The notes beneath the pieces were generated by a model, which was given only the letters and a program-made list of their open reading frames with translations, was not told the origin of the DNA and made no database searches. Source: Anaerolineae bacterium (GTDB lineage Bacteria > Chloroflexota > Anaerolineae > Aggregatilineales > Phototrophicaceae). From it: a stretch of 64,000 bases of DNA. The DNA is taken from NCBI GenBank assembly GCA_022841825.1, contig JALHQT010000005.1, forward strand, positions 248,001 through 312,000. Direction: 5' to 3'. Position 1 is the first letter of the stretch; every line of letters starts with the position of its first letter. A program made the translations under genes and the position numbers. Below, piece after piece: positions 32,143-41,649 of this stretch.

Positions 32143-35061
32143 CTACAACACTGCTGTCAGCTCCAGCTTCGTCGGCAGCTCTCCGTTCGCCTTCGCCGCG
32201 CCGTCTGGCGACGTAACCGCCGCCACGCGCCCGGCTTCGCCCACCTTCGCCACCGCATCGCCGAACGTCCGGAAGTCCGCCAGCGTCGTGGCGAACATCT
32301 CATCGCGCACGCGCTGCCGGTCCGCGTCGGTATAGCCGATCAGGTAGCGCGTCGTCGCCTGGAAGCCCTTGGCGTCGGGCAGCAGGTAGCTATCGACATT
32401 GCCGAGCGCGCCGATGATCGCCTTCTCCAGTTCCTCCTCGCTCAACTCGACACTGTGCAGGTATTCGCCCGCCGCGTCATAGACCTTGAGCGTATTGACG
32501 AGGTTGGGGTCGCGGTACGAGAAGAAGGTGAATACGCCAGAGAACGGGTTGAAGCTCGCGCCGCCGCCATACGCCCCGCCCTGCACGCGGATCTTGTTCC
32601 ACAGGTAGTCGAAGTTCATGTGGTTGAGGATGACCGCCTGCGAGCCATGCACCTGGTAGCCCAGGTCGGTCAGGCGCGCCCCCTTGCCGACGAAATTGAC
32701 CTGCGCGGGCACCGTCAGCGCTTCGTAGGCGGGCGGCGTGCTGCGCTCCCATGTCTGACGCACGAACTCGCGCGCGGGCAGCGCGGCGAGGAACTCCATC
32801 AACTGGGGCTGGAACACTGCCCAATCCGTCCCCGCCATCGTCACGTTGACGACCAGCGCATTACGATTGAGGAGCGCCGCGCGGATCGCTTCCAGATCTG
32901 CCAGCACACCCGCCCAGTCGTTCTGGACACGCTCCGCCAGCGCGCGGATGAAGAACAGCCCACTTACGCCGCCCATCTGCTCATTCGCCCAGGCGGCATC
33001 GCCAAAAGCGGCGGCGATGCGCGAAGCGGCGACCTGATGCCCGCCAAACAGCATCCCGCCCTCCATGCCCGCTTTCTCTTCCAGCACCATTTGCAGGAAG
33101 CGCTCGCGGTTGTCGAGCTTGACGGTCAGCAGCATATCGCGCAGGATGGCGAACAGATCGGCGGTCTGGTGCATCATCGACTTGGCGCGCACGAACAGGT
33201 AGGCGATGCTGCCCTGCCCTTTGTAGGTGGTGGAGGTGATGACATTGCTGCCGATGCCGCCGGTCTTCGCGCCGACGCGCGTCGAAAGCTGGACGAAATC
33301 TTCCGTCTCGGTGCCGATCTCCGTCAGCGCCGCGCCGAACAGATCGACATACGGGATCAGGCGGGTGGGCAGGCTGTAGAGGTCGAAGCCGAAATCGACA
33401 TAGGCGACGCCGTTGGTCGGCAGGTCGTGATAGAGAATCTGCGCGCCCAATGCCGGGATGACTTCGGTCGGCGTTTTCTTCGCCTCGCGGTCAAGGTCGC
33501 TCAGGCGCAGCGTCGGGATGCTGGCAAGGACTTCCGGCGAGTCCGGCGTGTTCTGGATGCGTTCCAGTTCCGCCATATCCGCCAGGACGCGCTCGATATC
33601 GCTGTCGTTCATCTTCGCCCGCTCGCGTTCCAGACGGGCACTTTCCGCCGCTTCGCGCTCGACCTTGACCTGCGGATCAGGCTGGAGGATGACGGTCGAA
33701 CGGTGTGGGTTGTCAATCAGATACTCGCCGACCAGGTTTTCGAAGTACCCCGGCTGCGCGCTGTAACGTGCCTTGATCGCCTTGAGCTTTTCCTCGAATG
33801 CCAGGTGCGTCAGCGGGTCGCCGCCGTGTATCCAGGCGGGCAGGATGCCCAGGTAGGCGGCAAGCCCGCGGGGGAAACGACCTGTGTTCTTTTCGCGCAG
33901 GCTGAACTCGGTCGTGTTGAACGCCGCTTCGATCATCTCCGGATTGATGCCGTTTTCCGCCAGATCGCTCAAGGTCTGCGTGACCAGCATCTCGACCTGC
34001 GGCGCATCGCCGGGGACGATGCCCTTCAACCCAACGGAGAAGGTCGCCTGTCGTGTGAAGCGATCGATGCCTTCGGAGACGAGGTCCTCGCCCAAGCCGG
34101 AGTCGATGAGCGCCTTGCGCAGCGGCGAGGCGGGTGTAGAGACCAGGATATAGGAAAGAATCTCAAGTTCGAGCAGGCGCTCGGCGTCGGTCACTTCTGG
34201 CAGCAGCCAGCTCATTTTGACGAACCCCTTGTTCGCCTCCTCGTCCGCCTCGCCCGCATCGTAGCGTTCGACGTGCGTGCGCGGCGCATCGAAGCGCGGC
34301 TGCAAGGGGAATTCCGCCTTGACCGTAATCGCCTCGAATTCTGCGATGAAATCATTCACGTAGCGCAGGCGCTCCTCCGGCTCATCATCGCCATAGAAGT
34401 AGATGAACGAGTTCGAGGGATGGTAGTAGCGGGCGTGGAAGCCCTTGAAAGCCTCGTAGGTCAGATTGGGGATCGACGCCGGGTCGCCGCCGATGTCGTG
34501 GCGATACGGCGTATCGGGCAGCAGCTCGCGCCGCGACACCGTCTCCAGCACCGCTTCCGGCGTCGAATACATGCCCTTCATCTCGTTGAAGACGACACCT
34601 TTATAGTTGAGCGCGCTGTGGTCGCCGCTCGTCTCGTGATGCCAGCCCTCCTGCTGGAGCGTCTTCTCCGCGATCAGCGGGTAAAACACGGCATCCATGT
34701 AGACATCGACCAGATTCCAGAAGTCCTTCAGGTTGGTGCTGGCGATGGGATAGACCGTGAAGTCGTTGAAGGTCATCGCATTGAGGAAGGTATTGACGGA
34801 AGTCTTCAACAGCGTGACGAACGGCTCTTTGGCGCGGTACTTGCGCGAACCGTTGAGCACCGCGTGTTCGAGGATGTGGGGTACGCCAGTATCGTCATAC
34901 GAAGGCGTCTTGAAGGCGACGCCGAATGACTTGTTTTCGTCGTTGTTCTCGACCGAGAGCAGCCGCGCGCCGGTGCGCACATGGCGGAATAGCCGCGCCT
35001 TGGAGCTGATCTCCGCGACATCCTGCTCCTGAACGAGTTCAAATCCATGCATATTGGTCAT
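32143..35061 (-). CDS. M16C-family zinc metallopeptidase (PreP/falcilysin-like)
   Basis: 972 residues, the usual length of the presequence-protease clan. The inverted zinc motif HILEH (62-66) is followed by the family's KEPFVTLLKTSVNTFLNAMTFNDFTVYPIAS block; the C-terminal half is the non-catalytic clamshell partner. Such enzymes degrade unstructured peptides of about 10-65 residues inside a closing chamber. No signal peptide is seen, so cytoplasmic peptide degradation is likely. MHGFELVQE, three codons in, is an alternative start. Its 3' end lies close to the convergent HEPN-like gene. Confidence 0.92.
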   Translation of the reverse strand: MTNMHGFELVQEQDVAEISSKARLFRHVRTGARLLSVENNDENKSFGVAFKTPSYDDTGVPHILEHAVLNGSRKYRAKEPFVTLLKTSVNTFLNAMTFNDFTVYPIASTNLKDFWNLVDVYMDAVFYPLIAEKTLQQEGWHHETSGDHSALNYKGVVFNEMKGMYSTPEAVLETVSRRELLPDTPYRHDIGGDPASIPNLTYEAFKGFHARYYHPSNSFIYFYGDDEPEERLRYVNDFIAEFEAITVKAEFPLQPRFDAPRTHVERYDAGEADEEANKGFVKMSWLLPEVTDAERLLELEILSYILVSTPASPLRKALIDSGLGEDLVSEGIDRFTRQATFSVGLKGIVPGDAPQVEMLVTQTLSDLAENGINPEMIEAAFNTTEFSLREKNTGRFPRGLAAYLGILPAWIHGGDPLTHLAFEEKLKAIKARYSAQPGYFENLVGEYLIDNPHRSTVILQPDPQVKVEREAAESARLERERAKMNDSDIERVLADMAELERIQNTPDSPEVLASIPTLRLSDLDREAKKTPTEVIPALGAQILYHDLPTNGVAYVDFGFDLYSLPTRLIPYVDLFGAALTEIGTETEDFVQLSTRVGAKTGGIGSNVITSTTYKGQGSIAYLFVRAKSMMHQTADLFAILRDMLLTVKLDNRERFLQMVLEEKAGMEGGMLFGGHQVAASRIAAAFGDAAWANEQMGGVSGLFFIRALAERVQNDWAGVLADLEAIRAALLNRNALVVNVTMAGTDWAVFQPQLMEFLAALPAREFVRQTWERSTPPAYEALTVPAQVNFVGKGARLTDLGYQVHGSQAVILNHMNFDYLWNKIRVQGGAYGGGASFNPFSGVFTFFSYRDPNLVNTLKVYDAAGEYLHSVELSEEELEKAIIGALGNVDSYLLPDAKGFQATTRYLIGYTDADRQRVRDEMFATTLADFRTFGDAVAKVGEAGRVAAVTSPDGAAKANGELPTKLELTAVL

Positions 35062-35314
35062 GTCAAATCGACCCTTTCGTGTTGTGAGTGGGCATATTGT
35101 AACGGCAGAACGTTAGAAACGCGGAAGTACGGGGGGAGGCGATCAGGCGATTGGAAGGAAGAGGCGTGCAGCGCCACAGGGAGGTCGTCCAAACAAGAAG
35201 TTTTTCACGATAAATTCATGGATTTTCCATTGATAAAGAGTTGTCTCACAACGGTTCCACTGTAAGGTATTCAAATGCAATCGTTTGTTTTCGGAATGGA
35301 TTAAGGATCAGAAA

Positions 35315-36154
35315 ATGGCTCGACGACTGGGTATTGCGATACTTTTCCTGCTGATACTTGTTGGCGCAGGGATCGCATTCGCGCAAACGCCGCCAATGGA
35401 CGACACGTACAATTGGTGCTCAGACCCCGCCTATTGGGGCGATGGACGCTGCGACCACCCTGACGACGAGACGTTGCAGACTTGGTACTGGAATGTAGGC
35501 TGGTATATTCCGCGCTGCCTCCAGGAGTCTGGTTTCGATATGAACAATAGTATTTGCCGCGAACTGCTGCCCGACATTTGCGAAGGGGCAGGCGAATATT
35601 TTGTCGTCATGCTGGAAGGCAGCATCTACACGGGGGCATACGATCTGTCGGTTGCGGGCGATGACTTTGATGCCAGCACATTCTCGATCTTGTGCGAGCA
35701 GGGCTACGCCATTCACGGCAATCAGAATTCCAACACTTTGATCGGCAGTGGCGGCAATGACCTGATCGTCGGCTACGGCGGCGCAGATCATATCGAAGGC
35801 GGCGCGGGCGACGATGACCTCTATGGTCGCGGTGGAAGCGACACCCTCTACGGGGGTGAAGGCAGCGACCTCATCGATGGCGGGGACGGACACGATGATC
35901 TCTACGGCGACGGCGGGGATGACCTTATTCGTGGGGATGGTGGCAATGACATGTTAAGCGGCGGCAGCGGCAATGACATCCTGCGCGGCGGGGATAACAA
36001 TGACACCCTGTATGGTGACGACGGCGACGACGAACTCTATGGTGGTGCCGGGGACGACTCGCTCGATGGCGGTGCTGCGTACGACGTTGGGTCGGGCAAT
36101 GCAGGTACTGATGTTTGTACAGCCATGGAGAGCGTCACGAGCTGTGGTAGATAA
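35315..36154 (+). CDS. Secreted RTX-type calcium-binding repeat protein
   Basis: 279 residues. The start at 35315 has AAGGA seven bases upstream; a signal peptide follows (MARRLGIAILFLLILVGAGIAFA, cut before QTPP). The N-terminal domain has several Cys (NWCSDPAYWGDGRCDHPDDE, RCLQESGFDMNNSICRELLPDIC). Residues about 135-255 are at least 12 nine-residue repeats of the GGxGxDxLY kind (SGGNDLIVGYGGADHIEGGAGDDDLYGRGG and onward), which form a parallel beta-roll that binds calcium outside the cell. No protease or lipase domain is present, so an adhesive or structural role is more likely than toxin. Confidence 0.88.
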   Translation: MARRLGIAILFLLILVGAGIAFAQTPPMDDTYNWCSDPAYWGDGRCDHPDDETLQTWYWNVGWYIPRCLQESGFDMNNSICRELLPDICEGAGEYFVVMLEGSIYTGAYDLSVAGDDFDASTFSILCEQGYAIHGNQNSNTLIGSGGNDLIVGYGGADHIEGGAGDDDLYGRGGSDTLYGGEGSDLIDGGDGHDDLYGDGGDDLIRGDGGNDMLSGGSGNDILRGGDNNDTLYGDDGDDELYGGAGDDSLDGGAAYDVGSGNAGTDVCTAMESVTSCGR

Positions 36155-36187
36155 CCTCCCGACTAGACTCCTCTGATGATCAACATG

Positions 36188-36220
36188 AGCGCGCCGATCA
36201 GGATGACTGGTCGGCGCGCT
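36188..36220 (+). terminator. Rho-independent-type terminator after the RTX gene
   Basis: Perfect 10-base arms AGCGCGCCGA and TCGGCGCGCT around a 13-base loop, followed by TCGTTT. It lies 34 bases after the stop. Confidence 0.6.
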
Positions 36221-36297
36221 TCGTTTAGCGTACAGCCCATCCATAAATCACGTCTGGGTCAGTTCCTGGGTGCATTCGGAGATAGGGGCGGCTTCTG

Positions 36298-36450
36298 AAC
36301 GGTAACAGACGCACCATTTATCCCGACCGTAAGCTGGTCGAGGTGCTGACGCCGACGACGCGCCACCTCCTGACCGCCGACAAAACGCTGGACGGCAGCG
36401 ATCTGCTGCCCGGCTTCAGCGCGCCCGTGAAAGACCTGTTTCCCAATTAG
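36298..36450 (+). pseudogene. Uma2 family C-terminal fragment
   Basis: Read from 36298 the frame gives RTIYPDRKLVEVLTPTTRHLLTADKTLDGSDLLPGFSAPVKDLFPN and stops at TAG 36448-36450. This is the C-terminal beta-strand and LDGGDVLPGF-LF tail of Uma2 nucleases. The N-terminal 130-140 residues including the catalytic region are missing, and an upstream TAG closes the frame. It is a remnant of a gene deleted or disrupted here. Confidence 0.75.
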
Positions 36451-36533
36451 TGTCTAATCGTCCAGGTGCTACTGCAGGGGCGCGCAGCATTAGGTGCCAT
36501 TGTGGCTCCTAAGGTTCATAAAAGATCGCTTGG

Positions 36534-37145
36534 TCATTTTAAGACTCCCTGGCAGATCATGTGGACTAAGTGGTCGATCAAGTCCTCTTCCGCTATGGAC
36601 ATCAGCGCATACGATGGGATCTTCTGCGCGATCAGCAGACTGCTAAGTCCGTGGGCATTCGTCCAAATCAGCAGCGCGACGTGCTCCGCCTCGTAGCCGC
36701 CCAGCTCATCTCCGCGCTTCCCTGCGCGCACGATCTCGATCAGCATCTCGAATGTCGCGTGTGCTGCGCGCGCCAGTTCTGGATAGTTGGATGACGGCAG
36801 GTTTCCGAACATCACACTCAGATGGCTGGGATGCGCGAGCGCAAAGGTGACGTAACTGCGTGCCGCCCGCGCGATGCGCTTCTCAATCGGGGCTTCGCGC
36901 ACGCTCTCTTGCCCGGCGGCAATCGCATCACCCAACAAGCGAAAGCCCTGCTCGGCAATCGCGGCGAGTACCGCCTCTTTATCCGCAAAGTGCATGTAAG
37001 GCGCGTTGTGGCTGACGCCCACCTCGCGCGCCAGCTTGCGCAGGCTGAGACCTTCCGCCCCTTCGGTCGCCAGCAGCTTCACGCCTGCGGCAATTAAAGC
37101 ATTCTTCAAGTCCCCATGATGATAACTGTCATCCGATGTTGACAC
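36534..37145 (-). CDS. TetR/AcrR-family transcriptional regulator
   Basis: 203 residues. The N-terminal HTH (DLKNALIAAGVKLLATEGAEGLSLRKLAREVGVSHNAPYMHFADKEAVLAAIAEQGF) is diagnostic; the rest is the ligand-binding helical bundle (WHG-type: HPSHLSVMFGNLP...EAEHVALLIWTNAHGLSSLLI). It probably represses the divergent operon (membrane protein plus SDR) through the palindrome at 37169. The ligand is unknown. Confidence 0.92.
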   Translation of the reverse strand: MSTSDDSYHHGDLKNALIAAGVKLLATEGAEGLSLRKLAREVGVSHNAPYMHFADKEAVLAAIAEQGFRLLGDAIAAGQESVREAPIEKRIARAARSYVTFALAHPSHLSVMFGNLPSSNYPELARAAHATFEMLIEIVRAGKRGDELGGYEAEHVALLIWTNAHGLSSLLIAQKIPSYALMSIAEEDLIDHLVHMICQGVLK

Positions 37146-37168
37146 TGTCCATATCCTGTGCTTTACTC

Positions 37169-37189
37169 TATATTGTCACTGTCAATATA
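37169..37189. promoter_or_regulatory. Predicted TetR operator in the divergent intergenic region
   Basis: Arms TATATTG and CAATATA around GTCACTGT-type centre; 9 of 10 symmetric positions pair. It lies 24 bases from the TetR gene start and 76 bases before the membrane-protein start. A related half-site GACACTGTCC is at 37141-37150, overlapping the start of the TetR gene. It fits autoregulation of the divergent pair. Confidence 0.6.
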
Positions 37190-37264
37190 CCCGATCTGAT
37201 GCTTTTACTCAAGAAGGTGTCCTATGCCCGACCAGCATCTGTTCCACGACCCGAAGGTGACGCC

Positions 37265-38002
37265 ATGAATTTACTCCACTGGGAATGGATCATCGCCTTA
37301 GTGGCGCTCGTGCTCACCACCATTGTGGTGCGCTATAGCTGGCGACGGCTGCGCATCGTCTCACTCCTCATCGTGGCATGGTTCGCCCTCGCGCTGCTGA
37401 TGTCGCTCGCGGGCTTCTTCGAGAGCCGCGAGGGTTTCCGGGATGGCGACTTACTGCCATTCGGCATCTTTGGGACGCTGATGACGCTTCCCGCCGTGCT
37501 GATGGTCGTCGCCTATCTGCGATCTGCGCGGTTTCGACATTTTGCAGATCAGATTTCGCTTCCGGCACTGACCGCATTGGAAGTGTACCGTCTGGGCGGG
37601 CTTGTCTTCCTGTGGATGGGGGCAGAGGGGCTGATGCCGCCCCAGATCGGGATCATCACCGGATGGTCCGACACGTTCATCGGGATCACGGCGCTGCCGC
37701 TTGCCTTGGCTTTGGCGCGAAGGCTGCCGGGCATACGGAACATCGCCGTAATCTGGCATCTCTTCGGCATCGCCGACTTTGCCATCGCTATCTCCCTGGT
37801 ATCCCTCGCCTTCGCGGATGTGATCGCTCTCCAGCCCGATCCGGCGATGATGGGCTTTCATCCGCTCGCGTTAATCGCCCTATTCCAGGTGCCGCTCTCC
37901 ATCGGCATACACATGCTCGCGCTTCGTCAGCTTCTTCAGAAGAAAGGATACAGCGAATGGCAACCGTCCTCATCGTCGGCGCTTCCAAAGGCATCGGCTT
38001 AG
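37265..38002 (+). CDS. Integral membrane protein of unknown function (TetR-linked)
   Basis: 245 residues with about seven hydrophobic segments. The ATG at 37265 is used because the operator lies just upstream and the hydrophobic region starts at once (MNLLHWEWIIALVALVLTTIVV). The family is not recognised beyond a general resemblance to small TetR-controlled membrane proteins. The last 46 bases overlap the SDR gene start (37957), so the two are translated from one message. The protein may be a transporter or sensor for the TetR ligand. Confidence 0.75.
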   Translation: MNLLHWEWIIALVALVLTTIVVRYSWRRLRIVSLLIVAWFALALLMSLAGFFESREGFRDGDLLPFGIFGTLMTLPAVLMVVAYLRSARFRHFADQISLPALTALEVYRLGGLVFLWMGAEGLMPPQIGIITGWSDTFIGITALPLALALARRLPGIRNIAVIWHLFGIADFAIAISLVSLAFADVIALQPDPAMMGFHPLALIALFQVPLSIGIHMLALRQLLQKKGYSEWQPSSSSALPKASA

Positions 38003-38742
38003 AAATCGCTCGCCAGCTCCAGGCTCGCCAGCACATCGTCATCGGCACCAGCAGAGCGACTGCGGACGACCGCCTGCTAACGCTCGACGTTACGGACACA
38101 GCCTCGGTCGATCAGTTCATGCGCACCCTGGGTGATCGCCACCTCGATGCGATGATCTACTGCGCAGGTTATGACCTGTACAGCGCCGCCGAAGACACCC
38201 GCTTTGAAGAGCTGATGGCACAGCTCGACGCGAACTTCCTCGGCGCAGTGCGCATCACGCAGGCAGTCCTCCCCAGGCTGCGAGAGAGCAAGCGCGCAAA
38301 GCTGGTCTTCCTCAGCTCGCTGGGAGGCTTGAATGCCCTGCCCTTCAACAGCGCCTACTCCGCCAGCAAGTTCGCGCTGGAAGGTTATGCCGAGTCCCTG
38401 CGTTACGAGCTGCTGCCGCACGAACTCTACGTATCGCTGATCGAGCCGGGGCAAGTCAGGACAGAAAGCCTGGCGACCTCGATCCAGAGCATCAAGCGCG
38501 CTTCGCAGTATGGCGTCTCGTCGGATCAGCTTGCTGAACGCGCACGCCAGGCAGGCGAAAAGTCACGCCTGACCGCGTCGAATGTAGCCAAAACAGTCGT
38601 CTCGGTGATCGAGAGCCGCGCCCCTCGTCTGCGCTATTTCGTGGGTGCGCAGACTCGCACGGTGCTGCTCCTGCGGCAGATAATGCCCGCATGGATGTTT
38701 GAGGCGTTCATCGTCCGCCAGTTTGTCCATTCAGTCGTGTGA
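37957..38742 (+). CDS. Short-chain dehydrogenase/reductase
   Basis: 261 residues. TVLIVGASKGIGLEIARQL (the TGxxxGIG-type NAD(P) loop, Gly replaced by Ala-Ser), DAMIYCAGYD, LVFLSSLGGLNALPFNSAYSASKFALEGYAESLRYELLPHELYVSLIEPGQVRTE give the catalytic Ser, Tyr and Lys (YxxxK as YSASK). It oxidises or reduces an alcohol/carbonyl with NAD(P). The start at 37957 has AAAGGA eight bases upstream and overlaps the preceding gene. Confidence 0.9.
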   Translation: MATVLIVGASKGIGLEIARQLQARQHIVIGTSRATADDRLLTLDVTDTASVDQFMRTLGDRHLDAMIYCAGYDLYSAAEDTRFEELMAQLDANFLGAVRITQAVLPRLRESKRAKLVFLSSLGGLNALPFNSAYSASKFALEGYAESLRYELLPHELYVSLIEPGQVRTESLATSIQSIKRASQYGVSSDQLAERARQAGEKSRLTASNVAKTVVSVIESRAPRLRYFVGAQTRTVLLLRQIMPAWMFEAFIVRQFVHSVV

Positions 38743-38827
38743 TGGCGCGAACCTGACGCGCGCTTGCGCCAAGTTACCCGCTGCGCCACAATCATCACCA
38801 ATCACAGATGAGCGACCGAGGAACCCG

Positions 38828-40306
38828 ATGCGCCATACCGTACTCTTCTACAATCCCATCAGCACCTCGCCGGGCAAGCAGCGCCTGCCGCTCTCGCTGC
38901 TGGCGGTCGCCGCCGTCATCGCCGCCGATTACGATGTCGAGTTCATCGACGGCAACCTTGTCGCCGACCCTGCGCAGGCGATCATCGAGCGCGCCAAGGC
39001 GACCGGGGCGCGGCTGCTGGCAGTGACGGTCATGCCGGGTCCACAGCTCCGGCAGGCAGTGCCCGTCTGCAAGCGCGTCAAGGCGGCGCTGCCGGGACTG
39101 GTCATCCTGTGGGGCGGCTACTTCCCCACGCAGCATGCCGAGGTCATCCTCAACAGCGACTGCGTCGATTTCATCATTCAGGGGCAGGGCGAAGCGCCCT
39201 TCCGCCAGTTCGTCGATGCGCTGCATACGGGCGGCGCGCTGCACGACATCCCCTCGCTCGGCTTCCGCAACAGCAGCATCACGATCAACCCGCGCGCGCC
39301 GTATGTGCCACTGGATAAGCTGCCCTGGTTCCCCTACGACCGCATCGACGTGAGCCGCTACGTCGGGCGCTCGTACATGGGCAGCCGCGTACTTTCGCAC
39401 AACACCAGCTTCGGCTGCCCGTTCGCCTGCAACTTCTGCGCGGTCGTCGCGCTCGCCAACCGCCGCTGGCTGCCGGAGAGCGCCGAGCGCATCACCAGCA
39501 TTGTCGATCATCTGCACAAGAACTGGCAGATCGACGGGCTGGAATTTAACGACATGGACTTCTTCGTCAGCGAAAGCCGCACGGCGGAGTTTGCCGAGCG
39601 GATGCGCGGGCGCGGCATCGCCTGGTGGGGCTTGGGGCGCGTCGATACGCTGATGGCGTACAGCGACGACAGTTGGAATAAGCTGCAAGCGGGCGGAGCA
39701 AAGATGATCTTCATGGGCGCGGAGAGCGGCGACGACGAGATGCTGGCGCGCATGAACAAGGGCGGGCGCAGCGGCACGGCGCAGACGCTGGCGCTGGTCG
39801 AACGCATGAAGCAGTATGGCATCGTGCCGGAGCTGTCATTCGTGATGGGCAACCCGCCCGACCCCATGGACGACATCGAGAAAACCATCACGTTCATCCG
39901 CAAGATCAAGGACATCAACCCGGCGACCGAGCTGGTGCTCTACATCTACACGCCCGTGCCACAGGAGGGCAGCCTGCTGCTGGAAGAGGCGACCAAGCTC
40001 GGCTTCAAGTTCCCCGATACGCTGGACGAATGGGCGAGCGACACCTGGGCGCAGCGGGCGATGCGCCGCGACCCCGGCACGCCCTGGTTCAAGGACAATG
40101 TGCGGCGGCGGGTCCGCAACTTCGAGACGGTCGTCAACGCCTACTACCCGACGGTGACCGACATGCGGCTGAAGGGCAACGTGCGCCATGTGCTGAACAT
40201 CCTGAGCGGTTGGCGCTACAAGTCGCAGACGTATGCCTTCCCCTTTGAGCTGAAGGCAGCGCAGCGGGTGATCAAGTACCGACGACCGGAAACAACTGGG
40301 TTTTAA
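38828..40306 (+). CDS. B12-binding-domain radical SAM protein
   Basis: 492 residues. The N-terminal part (to about 140; LFYNPISTSPGKQRLPLSLLAVAAVIAADYDVEFIDGN, ILWGGYFPTQHAEVIL) is a cobalamin-binding-like Rossmann domain. The radical SAM site is SFGCPFACNFCAV (CxxxCxxC), with the usual later GAESGDDEMLARMNKG and PELSFVMGNPPDPMDD. Members methylate or cyclise unactivated carbons, for instance in hopanoid or pigment chemistry; the substrate here is unknown. The start at 38828 has GAGGA six bases upstream. The stop TAA overlaps the next gene's ATG (TAATG), so the two are coupled. Confidence 0.88.
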   Translation: MRHTVLFYNPISTSPGKQRLPLSLLAVAAVIAADYDVEFIDGNLVADPAQAIIERAKATGARLLAVTVMPGPQLRQAVPVCKRVKAALPGLVILWGGYFPTQHAEVILNSDCVDFIIQGQGEAPFRQFVDALHTGGALHDIPSLGFRNSSITINPRAPYVPLDKLPWFPYDRIDVSRYVGRSYMGSRVLSHNTSFGCPFACNFCAVVALANRRWLPESAERITSIVDHLHKNWQIDGLEFNDMDFFVSESRTAEFAERMRGRGIAWWGLGRVDTLMAYSDDSWNKLQAGGAKMIFMGAESGDDEMLARMNKGGRSGTAQTLALVERMKQYGIVPELSFVMGNPPDPMDDIEKTITFIRKIKDINPATELVLYIYTPVPQEGSLLLEEATKLGFKFPDTLDEWASDTWAQRAMRRDPGTPWFKDNVRRRVRNFETVVNAYYPTVTDMRLKGNVRHVLNILSGWRYKSQTYAFPFELKAAQRVIKYRRPETTGF

Positions 40307-41337
40307 TGGGGATCTTCACAGTGGATATAGAGAAAATCATTGCGGAGCAGCCGCCGTTTTCGGGGGTGGTGATGGTGCGGCGCGGCGGCGAAGTCATCCA
40401 TGCCAAGGGGTATGGGCTGGCTCACTACGCGGAGCAAATCCCCAACAGGATCGACACCCGATTTGGGACCGCATCAGGGACAAAGACGTTCACGGCAGCG
40501 GCAGTTTGCCAACTGGCGGAAGCGGGCAAGATCGACCTCGATGCCCCCATCCGTGACTATATCCGCGAAGGACTGCCAACCTATGACCCTGGTGTGACGG
40601 TTCATCAACTGCTGTCGCATACGTCCGGCATCGCCGATTACCTGGACGATGACCTGAGCGACGTGAATTATGCTGCGTTGTTCGCGCGCTATCCGGTGTA
40701 TACGCTGCGTGGTCCAGCCGATTACCTGCCGATGTTCCCCGCTCGGATGGCGTTCAAGCCGGGCGAACGCTTCGTCTACAACAACGGTGCTTATATTCTG
40801 CTGGCGCTGCTGGTGGAAACGGTCAGCGGGATGCCGTATGCGAAGTACGTAGAAGACGGTGTCTTCGCCAGGGCGGGCATGAGCGATTCCGGCTTCTTCG
40901 AGTCCGATCATCTCCCCGCGCGGACGGCGCTCGGCTATCTGCCGGACAAGGGCGACGGCATCTGGCGGACAAACGTGTTTCTGCTGCCGATCCGGGGCGG
41001 TGGCGACGGCGGAGCGTATGTGACTGCGCCGGACATGGCGAAATTCTGGGATGCGCTGCTGGGCGACCGACTGGTGAGCAAGCCGATGCGAGAGCGGATG
41101 CTCAGTATCCAGGCGACCAGCGCGGATGACCCGACCGATCACTACGGCTATGGCGTGTGGATGACGACCGACGCGGCAGGGCACATCACGCGCTATGCTG
41201 CCATTGGCAGTGACCAGGGCGTTGATTTCGCGTCTGCACGGATGCCCCAGCACGACAGCGTGGTGACGATCATCAGCAATACCAAAGGTCCGACCTGGAC
41301 GCTCTATCGTCAACTCTGCGCGGGGGTTGGGGGGTGA
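40306..41337 (+). CDS. Class C beta-lactamase-fold serine hydrolase
   Basis: 343 residues. SxxK as SGTK (Ser57, Lys60), YxN as YNN (Tyr158, Asn160) and the RFGTASGTKTFTAAAVCQLAEAGKIDLDAPI core place it among the beta-lactamase-related peptidases and esterases. No signal peptide is seen, so it is likely cytoplasmic. Such enzymes include D-aminopeptidases and esterases; beta-lactam hydrolysis is not implied. The TAATG overlap with the B12-radical SAM gene suggests a shared pathway. Confidence 0.88.
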   Translation: MGIFTVDIEKIIAEQPPFSGVVMVRRGGEVIHAKGYGLAHYAEQIPNRIDTRFGTASGTKTFTAAAVCQLAEAGKIDLDAPIRDYIREGLPTYDPGVTVHQLLSHTSGIADYLDDDLSDVNYAALFARYPVYTLRGPADYLPMFPARMAFKPGERFVYNNGAYILLALLVETVSGMPYAKYVEDGVFARAGMSDSGFFESDHLPARTALGYLPDKGDGIWRTNVFLLPIRGGGDGGAYVTAPDMAKFWDALLGDRLVSKPMRERMLSIQATSADDPTDHYGYGVWMTTDAAGHITRYAAIGSDQGVDFASARMPQHDSVVTIISNTKGPTWTLYRQLCAGVGG

Positions 41338-41504
41338 TAGGTCGGCGACAAGCAATCCACCGACTCGCAGTGATTCTGGAGTCTTGAGGTGGCTGATCGA
41401 GATGCCAAAATCTCGACCCTGATCGACAAAATCAGGTGCTGAACGACCGGAAACAGCATCTTGCGCCCCGCCGAACGTTGGAAACGTCCAGCTATCCCGA
41501 CGAC

Positions 41505-41600
41505 GCCTGCTCCGCAGGCTGACTTTCCTGTGTCCGAATTGCCTGCTGCCAGCCCCCGCAGGGGGCGTTGTCTCCTTTAGCGGGCGGTTTCCAACCGCCT
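41505..41600. repeat. Cluster of three short hairpins
   Basis: GCCTGCTCCGCAGGC (41505-41519), GCCCCCGCAGGGGGC (41552-41566) and GGCGGTTTCCAACCGCC (41584-41600) follow one another in the gap. Each is a self-complementary unit with a three-base loop. They lack the GTAGG flank and may belong to another repeat family. Confidence 0.6.
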
Positions 41601-41649
41601 GCGAGGCACAAACGAACGCACGATTGCTGCGATTCCCACGGTTACGTTC

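Noticed and set aside
32455-34929. 824-codon plus-strand frame opposite the M16C peptidase
   Set aside because: It is an antisense shadow of a GC-rich gene with clear catalytic motifs on the minus strand.
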